Source of the DNA: Nansenia antarctica
Lineage: Eukaryota; Chordata; Actinopteri; Argentiniformes; Microstomatidae
Length of the DNA: 64,000 nucleotides
Assembly (NCBI GenBank): GCA_963989245.1
Contig: CAXDII010000269.1
Span: forward strand, 87,501-151,500
Reading direction: 5' to 3'
The position numbers and the translations under genes are program-made. Positions 20,068 through 29,763 of this stretch are shown piece by piece. The stretch's first letter is position 1. Each line of letters starts with the position of its first letter. Below the pieces are notes generated by a model. That model was given only the letters and a program-made list of their open reading frames with translations, was not told the origin of the DNA and did no database searches.

Positions 20068-23000
20068 TGAGATTGAGATTGAGATAACGTTTATTGCCAC
20101 TATGCATTACACATATAGGAATTTGCTTCGTCACCACAGCAAGTGCGTTTATACTTTTTTCACATATCAAAAAACAGGACAACACAACAACAACACAGGA
20201 CAGACAACAGTGCATTGGATAGTGCGGTATAAAGTAAAGTGCAGTGCAGAGTTTTTTACAGTGAGTCCAGTTCCGTCCTGGGCAGACTTGGGGGCGGGGG
20301 GGGGGGGGAAGCCAGAGTAATTTAACAGCCTGGCGGCTGAGGGGTAGAAGCTGAGCCTGTGGCGGGCCTTAAGTGCCTTAGGCAGCCGCAACCTTCTTCC
20401 AGAGGGAAGCAGGGTGAGGAGGCCGTGGCCGGGGTGGAAGGGGTCTGCCATGATCTTCCTTGCCCTCCTCAGAGCCCTGGTGTCATGCAGGGAGTTGAGG
20501 GAGGGCAAGGGACAGCCGATCACCCTCTCTGCTGAACGTCGCACCCGCTGCAACTTGGCCTTGTCCTTGGTCGTTGCAGCAGGGAACCAGGTGATGATGG
20601 AGTGGGTGAGGATGGATTCTATGATGGCCGTGTAGAACTGGACCATCATGGACCTCGGCAGCCTGAGTTTCCTCAGCTGCCGGAGGAAGAACATCCTCTT
20701 CTGGGCCTTCTTTGTGAGGACCTCGGTGTTCTGCTCCCACTTTAGGTCCCGGGAGATGGTCATGCCTAGAAAGCGGCATGACTCCACGGAGGCCACCGGG
20801 GTACCTCCCAGCATGATGGGAGGGGGCAGGGCTGCTTTCCTTCGGAAGTCCACCACCATCTCCACTGTTTTTAGAGCATTTAGCTCCAGATTGTTTAAGC
20901 TGCACCATCTCTGCAGCCCCTCGATCTCACCCCTGTAGGCAGATTCGTCCCCCCCGGAGATGAGGCCCACCAGGGTGGTGTCGTCTGCAAACTTCAGGAG
21001 CTTGACCGAGGGGTGGCGGGAGACACAGCTGTTGGTGTAGAGGGAGAATAGTGCTGGAGACAGGACGCAGCCCTGCGGGGAGCCCGTGCTGGTGGTCCTG
21101 GAGCTGGAAATGCTCTTCCCCAGCTTCACCCGCTGAGACCTGTCAGTCAGGAAGTCCGTGATCCACCTGCAGGTGGAGACCGGCACCTGCAGCAGGGATA
21201 GCTGGTGCTCCAGGATGTGTGGGAGGATCGTGTTGAAGGCCGAGCTGAAGTCCACGAACAGGATCCTGGCGTAGTTGCCTGCAGTGTCTAGGTGTTCTAG
21301 TACGTAGTGCAGAGCCATGTTCACGGCGTCCTCCGTGGATCTATTGGCTCTGTACGCGAACTGCAGGGGGTCCAGCACAGGATCCGTGATGAGCTTCAGG
21401 TAGGCCAGGACAAGGCGCTCCAGGACCTTCATGACGACGGAGGTCAGAGCGACGGGTCTGTAGTCGTTGAGGCCTGTGACCTTGGCCTTCTTGGGGACGG
21501 GGATGATGGTTGATGCCTTGAAGCACGCTGGGACGTGACACAGCTCCAGCGAGGCGTTGAAGATGTTGGTGAACACCGGGGCCAGCTGGTCGGCGCAGTG
21601 CTTCAAGACAGAGGGAGAGACGGAATCCGGACCAGCTGCCTTCCGGGGATTCTGCCTCTTAAACAGTCTGTTTACCTCTCGTACTGTGACAGAGAGAGGG
21701 GGTGGGGAAAGGGGGGTGGGGGTGGGCGGGGCGGGTGAGGAGGGGGGAGGGAGGGGGGGGGGAGGGGGGAGGGTGGGGGTAGCAGGAGGGACATTGGCCC
21801 CCCTGGGGGACGGGGGTGGTGGTTGTAGCCGGGGGGTGTGGAGGGAGAGGGCGGGGGTGGGCGGGAACCTCTCTTTCTCAAACCTACAATAGAACTCGTT
21901 CAGCTCGTTAGCGAGGGGGAGGTTGTCGGACATCAGCGGGGACCTGGGTTTGTAGTTGGTGATGGTCTTTAGGCCTTTCCAGACGGAGGCGGAATCCCCC
22001 TCAGAGAGCTGTTTCTGCAGCTTCTCCGAAAAGCGATGCTTCGCCTCCTTCACCGCTTTGGCGAACCTGTACTTGGCCTGCTTGACCCGGTCCACGTCCC
22101 CACTGCGCCTAGCCACCTCCTTCTCTGACCTCAGACGCCTGAGTTGGGATGAAAACCAGGGCTTGTCGTTGTTGAAGGACTTCCTGGAGCGGAGGGGGAC
22201 ACACACCTCCTCGCCAAGGCTGATAAATGATGTAACAGTGTCTGTGTATACATCCAGATTGTTACCAGCCTCTGGCCCCGCCCACTCCACCAAGTCCTGG
22301 TCACAGCCTGCACTCTCCAACCAGGCGCAGAGTCGCTCACATGCCTCACTGGACCACACCCTGAATCGCCGTACAACAGGTTTAGAGAGTTTTAACCTCT
22401 GCCTGTAGCGAGGGATCAGGTGTATGAGGATGTGGTCACTGTAGCCCAGTGCAGCACGGGGGACAGAATGGTAGGCTTGACGAGCTGTACAGTAGCAATG
22501 GTCCAGAGTGTTCACCCCCCTGGTGGGACACGTGACTTGCTGCCTGTATTTGGGGAGCGCCCGGCTAAGATTAGCCTGGTTAAAATCCCCCAAAACAACA
22601 ACAAAACTGTCCGGGTAATTACGTTCCACACTCATCAATTGCTCTGCCAGTGTGTCTACTGCTGCGGTGACGTCCGCATCAGGTGGAATGTAGACACACG
22701 CGAGAATGAATGAGCTGAACTCACGGGGGGAATAAAAAGGACGGCAGAGGATGAATAGGGATTCTATAGCCGTGGAACAGTGTTTGTGGAGCACTGTCAC
22801 CTCGGAACTCCAGCGCACGTTAACAAAGAACATTAACCCCCCACCCCTAGACTTGCTCACCGCCTCGAAGTCTCTGTCAGCCCGGAACGCGGAGAATCCC
22901 TCTAGCTCCACCGCCTCGTCGGGGACAGATGGAGATAGGTGCGTCTCCGTGAACGCGAAGACAGCCGAGGAGTGGAAGTCGCTGTTCCTTGCAACGAGAC

Positions 23001-23430
23001 ACCGGAGTTCATCCATTTTATTGTAGAGGGAGTTCACGTTGCTCAGGAATATGCCCGGGAGTGGTGGTCGCGTTCCTCTCCGCCGAAGGCGAACCAAACA
23101 GCCAGCTCTCCGACCTCGCTGCCTTCTGATCCACCTCACAGCTCTGGCGAAAAACGCGGTCCCCCTCACAAGCATATCCAGAATGTCCGTGGAACGGGTG
23201 AGTAGTTTGGGGAAGATGTCCGGTGGGGTTAAACCCCTCATGTGCTGTAGAACGTCGCTTGTGTACGACGTTAGGCAGGACACAGAGACACAGAACAGAC
23301 AGAACACAACAAGCTGTAGCAACATAGCAGCCATGGTCGGCGCCATCTTTGATTACGTCAGCACGTCAGCACGTCAGCAACTGAACTCCCCACATAATCC
23401 CCATATGTGCCTGCTCTACCCGTGATACAC
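20068..23430 (-). mobile_element. Rex1-type LINE, apparently full length, minus strand
   Basis: About 3.36 kb inserted inside one minisatellite unit: CAGTCCT stops on the left and TCAACTG resumes on the right. The 3' end (left) is a GAGATTGAGATTGAGAT tail next to AACGTTTATTGCC. The 5' end (right) gives about 84 bp of leader before the ATG at 23346. No target-site duplication longer than a base or two is evident, which is hard to judge in a repeat target. The FSSAFNT box in the RT places it in the Rex1 group of the CR1/jockey-like LINEs. Confidence 0.9.
20167..23346 (-). CDS. Rex1-like ORF: endonuclease plus reverse transcriptase, intact
   Basis: 1059 codons without interruption. The N-terminus is hydrophobic (MLLQLVVFCLFCVSVSCL), unusual for a LINE protein. 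An APE-type endonuclease follows at about residues 95-310: NVNSLYNKMDELRC, FTETHLSPSVPDE, GGGLMFFVN, VVLGDFNQANL and ALGYSDHILIHL. A linker with a long proline run comes next (about residues 490-550). The RT is at about 560-850: NDYRPVALTSVVMKVLERLV, VDFSSAFNTILPH, GSPQGCVLSPALFSLYTN and the catalytic FADDTTLVGLI. The C-terminal thumb region runs to FYPSAARLLNYSG. No ORF1 is present. The protein would nick a target and copy its own RNA in place. Intact frame, all catalytic boxes and a near-identical second copy at 42039 suggest recent activity. Confidence 0.93.
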   Translation of the reverse strand: MAPTMAAMLLQLVVFCLFCVSVSCLTSYTSDVLQHMRGLTPPDIFPKLLTRSTDILDMLVRGTAFFARAVRWIRRQRGRRAGCLVRLRRRGTRPPLPGIFLSNVNSLYNKMDELRCLVARNSDFHSSAVFAFTETHLSPSVPDEAVELEGFSAFRADRDFEAVSKSRGGGLMFFVNVRWSSEVTVLHKHCSTAIESLFILCRPFYSPREFSSFILACVYIPPDADVTAAVDTLAEQLMSVERNYPDSFVVVLGDFNQANLSRALPKYRQQVTCPTRGVNTLDHCYCTARQAYHSVPRAALGYSDHILIHLIPRYRQRLKLSKPVVRRFRVWSSEACERLCAWLESAGCDQDLVEWAGPEAGNNLDVYTDTVTSFISLGEEVCVPLRSRKSFNNDKPWFSSQLRRLRSEKEVARRSGDVDRVKQAKYRFAKAVKEAKHRFSEKLQKQLSEGDSASVWKGLKTITNYKPRSPLMSDNLPLANELNEFYCRFEKERFPPTPALSLHTPRLQPPPPSPRGANVPPATPTLPPPPPLPPPSSPAPPTPTPLSPPPLSVTVREVNRLFKRQNPRKAAGPDSVSPSVLKHCADQLAPVFTNIFNASLELCHVPACFKASTIIPVPKKAKVTGLNDYRPVALTSVVMKVLERLVLAYLKLITDPVLDPLQFAYRANRSTEDAVNMALHYVLEHLDTAGNYARILFVDFSSAFNTILPHILEHQLSLLQVPVSTCRWITDFLTDRSQRVKLGKSISSSRTTSTGSPQGCVLSPALFSLYTNSCVSRHPSVKLLKFADDTTLVGLISGGDESAYRGEIEGLQRWCSLNNLELNALKTVEMVVDFRRKAALPPPIMLGGTPVASVESCRFLGMTISRDLKWEQNTEVLTKKAQKRMFFLRQLRKLRLPRSMMVQFYTAIIESILTHSIITWFPAATTKDKAKLQRVRRSAERVIGCPLPSLNSLHDTRALRRARKIMADPFHPGHGLLTLLPSGRRLRLPKALKARHRLSFYPSAARLLNYSGFPPPPAPKSAQDGTGLTVKNSALHFTLYRTIQCTVVCPVLLLCCPVF

Positions 23431-25836
23431 TCAACTGTCACTACCTCAGTCCCCCCTTCAACTGTCACTACCTCAGTCCCCCCTTCAACTGACACTACCT
23501 CAGTCCCCCCTTCAACTGTCACTACCTCAGTCCCCCCTTCAACTGTCACTACCTCAGTCCCCCCTTCAACTGTCACTACCTCAGTCCCCCCTTCAACTGT
23601 CACTACCTCAGTCCTTCAACTGTCACTACCTCAGTCCCCCCTTCAACTGACACTACCTCAGTCCTTCAACTGACACTACCTCAGTCCTTCAACTGACACT
23701 ACCTCAGTCCCCCCTTCAACTGACACTACCTCAGTCCCCCCTTCAACTGTCACTACCTCAGTCCTTCAACTGACACTACCTCAGTCCCCCCTTCAACTGA
23801 CACTACCTCAGTCTCCCCTTCAACTGTCACTACCTCAGTCCTTCAACTGTCACTACCTCAGTCCTTCAACTGACACTACCTCAGTCCTTCAACTGTCACT
23901 ACCTCAGTCTCCCCTTTAACTGTCACTACCTCAGTCCTTCAACTGACACTACCTCAGTCCCCCCTTCAACTGTCACTACCTCAGTCCTTCAACTGTCACT
24001 ACCTCAGTCCCCCCTTCAACTGACACTACCTCAGTCCTTCAACTGTCACTACCTCAGTCCTTCAACTGTCACTACCTCAGTCCTTCAACTGACACTACCT
24101 CAGTCCTTCAACTGTCACTACCTCAGTCCTTCAACTGTCACTACCTCAGTCCTTCAACTGACACTACCTCAGTCCTTCAACTGACACTACCTCAGTCCTT
24201 CAACTGTCACTACCTCAGTCCTTCAACTGACACTACCTCAGTCCTTCAACTGTCACTACCTCAGTCCTTCAACTGACACTACCTCAGTCCCCCCTTCAAC
24301 TGTCACTACCTCAGTCCCCCCTTCAACTGACACTACCTCAGTCCTTCAACTGTCACTACCTCAGTCCTTCAACTGACACTACCTCAGTCCCCCCTTCAAC
24401 TGTCACTACCTCAGTCCCCCCTTCAACTGTCACTACCTCAGTCCTTCAACTGTCACTACCTCAGTCCCCCCTTCAACTGTCACTACCTCAGTCCCCCCTT
24501 CAACTGTCACTACCTCAGTCCTTCAACTGTCACTACCTCAGTCCTTCAACTGTCACTACCTCAGTCCTTCAACTGACACTACCTCAGTCCTTCAACTGAC
24601 ACTACCTCAGTCTCCCCTTCAACTGTCACTACCTCAGTCCTTCAACTGTCACTACCTCAGTCCTTCAACTGTCACTACCTCAGTCCTTCAACTGTCACTA
24701 CCTCAGTCCCCCCTTCAACTGTCACTACCTCAGTCCTTCAACTGTCACTACCTCAGTCTCCCCTTCAACTGTCACTACCTCAGTCCTTCAACTGTCACTA
24801 CCTCAGTCTCCCCTTCAACTGTCACTACCTCAGTCTCCCCTTCAACGGTCACTACCTCAGTCCTTCAACTGTCACTACCTCAGTCCTTCAACTGACACTA
24901 CCTCAGTCCTTCAACTGTCACTACCTCAGTCCCCCCTTCAACTGTCACTACCTCAGTCCTTCAACTGTCACTACCTCAGTCCCCCCTTCAACTGTCACTA
25001 CCTCAGTCCTTCAACTGTCACTACCTCAGTCCTTCAACTGTCACTACCTCAGTCCTTCAACTGTCACTACCTCAGTCCCTCCTTCAACTGTCACTACCTC
25101 AGTCCTTCAACTGACACTACCTCAGTCCTTCAACTGTCACTACCTCAGTCCTTCAACTGTCACTACCTCAGTCCTTCAACTGTCACTACCTCAGTCCTTC
25201 AACTGACACTACCTCAGTCCTTCAACTGTCACTACCTCAGTCCTTCAACTGTCACTACCTCAGTCCTTCAACTGTCACTACCTCAGTCCTTCAACTGTCA
25301 CTACCTCAGTCCTTCAACTGACACTACCTCAGTCCTTCAACTGTCACTACCTCAGTCCCCCCTTCAACTGTCACTACCTCAGTCCTTCAACTGTCACTAC
25401 CTCAGTCCCCCCTTCAACTGTCACTACCTCAGTCCTTCAACTGTCACTACCTCAGTCCTTCAACTGTCACTACCTCAGTCCTTCAACTGTTACTACCTCA
25501 GTCCCCCCTTCAACTGTCACTACCTCAGTCCTCCCTTCAACTGTCACTACCTCAGTCCTCCCTTCAACTGTCACTACCTCAGTCCTTCAACTGTCACTAC
25601 CTCAGTCCTTCAACTGTCACTACCTCAGTCCTTCAACTGTCACTACCTCAGTCCTTCAACTGTCACTACCTCAGTCCTTCAACTGTCACTACCTCAGTCC
25701 TTCAACTGTCACTACCTCAGTCCCCCCTTCAACTGTCACTACCTCAGTCCCCCCTTCAACTGTCACTACCTCAGTCCCCCCTTCAACTGTCACTACCTCA
25801 GTCCTTCAACTGTCACTACCTCAGTCCCCCCTTCAA
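23431..25836 (+). repeat. 23/27-bp minisatellite, right block
   Basis: Continuation of the array on the other side of the Rex1 insertion, with the same 23-bp and 27-bp units and the same TGTCAC/TGACAC variants. Together the two blocks span about 3.8 kb. It ends at CCCCCCTTCAAG, where a purine-rich repeat begins. Confidence 0.97.
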
Positions 25837-25890
25837 GAACAGAAGAGAGAGAGAACAGAAGAGAGAGAGAACAGAAGAGAGAGAGAACAG
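25837..25890 (+). repeat. 16-bp purine-rich tandem repeat
   Basis: Three copies of AACAGAAGAGAGAGAG, then AACAG, joining the minisatellite to the duplicated HECT intron sequence. Confidence 0.9.
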
Positions 25891-26503
25891 ACTGTATTGA
25901 GAGTCGACTCGTTTAACAAGGAGCCTGTCATCGCGGGATATCTCTTGCGAACGCTCTCTATTCCCCCCCCCCCCCCCCCCCCAAAAAAAAACATTGCCTT
26001 TTTTTGGGCCCAGAGAAGAAGTAGATATTTATCAAGTTCGCATATGTCATTCGGTCGCGTGGTTGTTACCCCTGGTTTCCACGGACACGCCCACTTAAGA
26101 CTTTTGGCAGTGTTATTTCAAATGTCTAGTGGTTGCCTATTCACCTTTATTTTTAGGACCATGCTTAGCCTCTCTTTACTTAGCTTGTGTACGAGGGAAC
26201 TATACATTGTAGCTAACGTTAATTTATTACCAGCAGCAACTTTTTCTGGGAGTGGCACCGGAACTCCAGCGCCAGGAACTCCAGCAGTGCTAGGAACTCC
26301 AGTGCAAGGAACAAGCACCCCACGGCACCCTACTGATGGTAGGAAATTATTTTTTACTCAAACTGCATTTACATGCATCTCCATCAGTTTCAAATGAATA
26401 TAAGCTGTGCGGGCCTGTGTAGTAGTGTCTCTGTGCACAGCAGCCTTGTCAGACACTAGTCTGCACTAATCTGGACTCAAATGCCTCAAATCATGGTGAA
26501 CGG
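25891..26503 (+). repeat. Right part of the duplicated HECT-gene segment
   Basis: Matches 30356-30934 almost base for base. The main difference is a longer poly-C/poly-A stretch at 25962-26010 (ending AACATTGCCTTTTTTTGGGC), which is short in the other copy. Homology ends on both sides at ATCATGGTGAACGG. It contains a second copy of HECT exon 2. Confidence 0.95.
26234..26338 (+). pseudogene. Duplicate of HECT-gene exon 2
   Basis: A 105-bp exon with the same acceptor (TTATTACCAG) and donor (GATG, then GTAGGA) as the exon at 30665-30769. It encodes GSGTGTPAPGTPAVLGTPVQ and its flanks. It sits 3.4 kb upstream of exon 1 and has no exon 1 or exon 3 of its own here, so it is an orphan copy unless transcripts start further upstream. 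Confidence 0.8.
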
Positions 26504-28845
26504 CCTATTTTTTTTTTATGACAAAATGACATCAACAGCCAGATTAACTGAAAAGTAGGAAGGTTTAAATGTTATCCTGTTGTTTTCATCATTGTTGTTA
26601 TTATAGCCTAATAATTATTATTGTTATTATGATGATGATAATTATTATTAGCCTATGATGGGCGGCGGCCATAGTCTACATTTCGCAATTTAGACAAGCA
26701 TTTGAGGTTATTCAAAAAGGATAGGCCTAAGAATTATACTATGCATTTTGCAACCAACTTAATTAAACAGGCTAGCTTCTACTTACCATCCTGCGTCTGT
26801 GGGTATTGGGAGGGGTTCAGAAGGATGTCGAAGCTGTTCAGTACATCTAGGGAATCTTCGGGGAATCGCTCGTGTAGTGCATCTACTAGATGCTGGATGT
26901 AGCGTGCTCGGGCATTTTTAAACGCCTGAACGGACCGGTCACCTACATGTGTCACTCTGACATCATTGTACAGGCCGTCTTGGCAGTCCGCCTGGAACTT
27001 CACTTCTTCTGGGCCTGGGGCATCTCGTAGCTGTGTTAGTGCCGCTACGGATGCGTGAACCATTGGTCGGATCATGGCCAGATTGACGTCGTCTTTCTGG
27101 AAAACCAAGTTCAGTTTGGTCATCACCGGTAGCACATCAGCCAGTGCGTGAGTCCAGGCGATAAAGCTATACGGCTGGTTTTGACCTAGGATGCCTTGGG
27201 CTTGGGCATTTCCTCCCACAGCCTCTTGATTTAGCTCCATCACCAGAGCAGGCCAGTTACGTTTTATACCCTCCACTGCCCTGTGCAAGGATAGCCAGCG
27301 GACAGCGCACGGCTGCTTTAGGCTCGTCATGTCTTCGTCGCTGAGATCTGCTGTCACCTGACGGAGGCGATTGGTCCTGCTGGCTGAGTGCTTGTAAAAG
27401 GAGTACACAGAAGCAGCTGTGCGCTTGTAGGCTCCTACCTGGTCAACAGCCTTTGCCGCATCTAGCGCGGCCAGCGCAACTCGGTGGGCACCACAGTGCA
27501 CCTGAATGGAAAACGCACTCTGTTTCTTCAGAAGAGCACCAACTCCAGCACGCTTTCCCATCATTACACTGGCCCCATCCGAGCCCAGGCCAATGACGCG
27601 GGACAGCTCCACACCTCTCTCGCGGAGCACCTCCACCACTTTGTCAAATATACACTGTGCGGTCCCGGAGTGCACATCATAATTGCCCAGAAAACATGTC
27701 TCAACTCTTCCTTTTATTTCCAACTTCACGTATATAATCAGCTTCTTGTCCACGGTGATATTTACTGTCTCATCAATGATAATGCCAATGAAGTCACTCC
27801 CCTTTAGCTTTTCATCCAGCTGATCCATCACAACGTCTTCCAGTGCCCTTTCCATGTCATCAACAGAGTCGCTGTGGCGCTAAATGCCCTCAGTCGAGAC
27901 CAAATCTGGAGCCTTAACTGCTTTCAGTAGCTCAGTCAGACCCACATACTGATGACATGCGATGCCATTTTTTGCCATGTGAAATGCAACTTGTAGCTGA
28001 GAGTGCAGCTTATTGTTAGCCGTTGCATTAGCCTGCTCACAGCGGCCTTGCATAGCGGTTTGCTGTTGCCTCAAACTGATCGCCGATATGTGGTCACTGC
28101 ACCGACTGTGATCAGTGAGAGCCGACATTCTCATATTAGTTGCTCCTCTCGTGAATCCATTATTCCTCCCCGATGTTTCGCACGGTGAGCAGAACATTTT
28201 TCCGGCTTCCTCATCTAAACGCAGCCAGGGGAAAGTTTTTTTCCATTCAACTCTGAATCCACGAGACTTCTTGGCTGGAGGAGCCACGACGGCGTCAGCC
28301 GCTGCGGCCTCCATCTCTTCAGAGTCAGACTTCTCCTCAGGCTCAGACTCATTGTTGCTTGGCTTCATGAAATAATTGCTAAGCTTACTTTGTTTTGCCA
28401 TCTTTCCATTAATTTAATCGCTCGCTATGGTGCACTTTGAGCTGCAACGTTTGCGTATTACTATGGTGGACGGGTTGGCAGGGTTGCCAGATAGGCATGG
28501 GTTACCGCCGAATGGGCTACTGTGTTTAAGCGGTAATAGACTGGTTAAGCTGTAATCCCATCTGGCATCAATCCCATGTGGCACCTGTGCGCTGTTTCGC
28601 ATAGGCCGGCCTACACATTAGGAGTCATCATCACGCCGGTGTCAAATCATATCATAATAAAAGAAATACATAGCCTATATATTCGTCTTTTTTAAAATAG
28701 AAGGAATCAGAATGTGAACTTTAGCGAATTGTATTCAAAGGGAATTATTTTCACCGGACAATATGTCCGACGACTTTTCAATTTGTCGGACTTCAACACA
28801 TTTTACCGGACAAAGACCGGTAATTGCCGGTTAACGGAAACCCAG
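26504..28845 (-). mobile_element. hAT-type DNA transposon, minus strand, 3' part missing
   Basis: The 5' end (right) carries the pattern CTGGGTTTCCGTTAACCGGC (reverse of 28826-28845) followed by CCGGT-rich subterminal motifs, as in a common fish hAT group. The transposase gene follows. To the left, after a splice donor at 26786, there are about 280 bp of AT-rich sequence without the expected hATC dimerisation exon or a matching terminal repeat. The left boundary coincides with the end of the duplicated HECT segment at 26503. Confidence 0.75.
26787..28401 (-). pseudogene. hAT transposase with one in-frame stop, C-terminus missing
   Basis: Starts at ATG 28401 (MAKQSKLSNYFMKPSN). A TTF/BED-like zinc-binding region reads FCSPCETSGRNNGF then HSRCSDHI. 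After LVSTEGI a single TAG (27880-27882) interrupts the frame, which then continues unbroken. It carries FIGIIIDETVNITVDKKL (acidic catalytic box), RVIGLGSDGASVMMGKRAG and VHCGAHRVALAALD, signatures of the hAT RNase H-like fold (ZNF862/C17orf113-like group). At 26787 the exon ends in GATG with a GTAAGT donor, so the hATC dimerisation domain was encoded in a further exon that I do not find. Inactive as it stands. Confidence 0.9.
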
Positions 28846-29763
28846 GCGTGGAGAGAGTCTCAACCATCCGAAAATGCACAAGGTGTCCTGCTTGAAGGGA
28901 GAAGTGTTTTTTCAATGAATTCTAACTTTATTGGGGGCATATGGCACTCTATATTGGGGTAAAAAGTGAATTGGAACTGCTGCTCTCATTCGATGTATGC
29001 CTCCATAAATGGCTAGACGCTGCACTCTTGTGGGTGAAAATGGTAGTGACTTTCACATTGATCTAATTACAGTATAATCAAAGCTGTAAAGAAAATACAG
29101 GTGATGAACAAGAATAGAAATGAAAGAAGCAAACTAAGATTGTTTTTGCCAATAGCTATGAAATACATCTCTTAAAAATGTCTGCAAATGCTGAATCACA
29201 AAACACGGACGGAATGTACACTATTTTCACTGTCACTGTCGAAATACAGTATTATGTCTGAATAATTCTGAAATAACACTGGCTACAATTGTGTGCATGG
29301 GTATGCTTGTCTACACAACACATGAAGCACAGAATGTGACAGTGTGTGTACCTCAAATGTACTTTTTGAAGTTGCTGCATACTTTCTGTACAGAGCAAGA
29401 ACATTTAAAAATGTTTACAATGTTGCACTTCAAAGAGTAAAGAGTGCAGAGCAGACGGTACTTGGCGTGGGAAAGGCAGAGCAGACGTGTTGACCCGAAC
29501 ACCACACCAACAAGGGTTAATTAAGAGGTGATAACCACTAATAAGCTGCCAAACCAAAGTCTACCACATCAAAACATAATCTAGGGATGTATAGGAATAA
29601 AAAAAATCACATCTAGAATTTGCCCACCCAGATGGTAATGAAAAATGGTTTGGCCCAAGGACTATAAATCAGGTTTCCCAACGGACCTTCTAAGTTGTGG
29701 AACAAGGAAGGTGTGAGCTGGAGCTAATAAGACAAACTATTTGTAGACCAGAAATGGTAAAAC
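28846..29763. other. Upstream region of the HECT gene
   Basis: No coding signal recognised. This stretch should contain the core promoter and 5' UTR of the gene starting at 29764. I see no convincing TATA box close to the ATG, though AGGACTATAAATCAGG at 29658-29673 has a TATAAAT core about 95 bp upstream and could serve. The rest is unique AT-rich DNA. Confidence 0.5.
29661..29670 (+). promoter_or_regulatory. Candidate TATA box of the HECT gene
   Basis: ACTATAAATC lies about 95 bp before the start codon at 29764, which would leave a 5' UTR of about 65 bases. Position and sequence are reasonable, but transcription start data are needed to call it. Confidence 0.4.
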
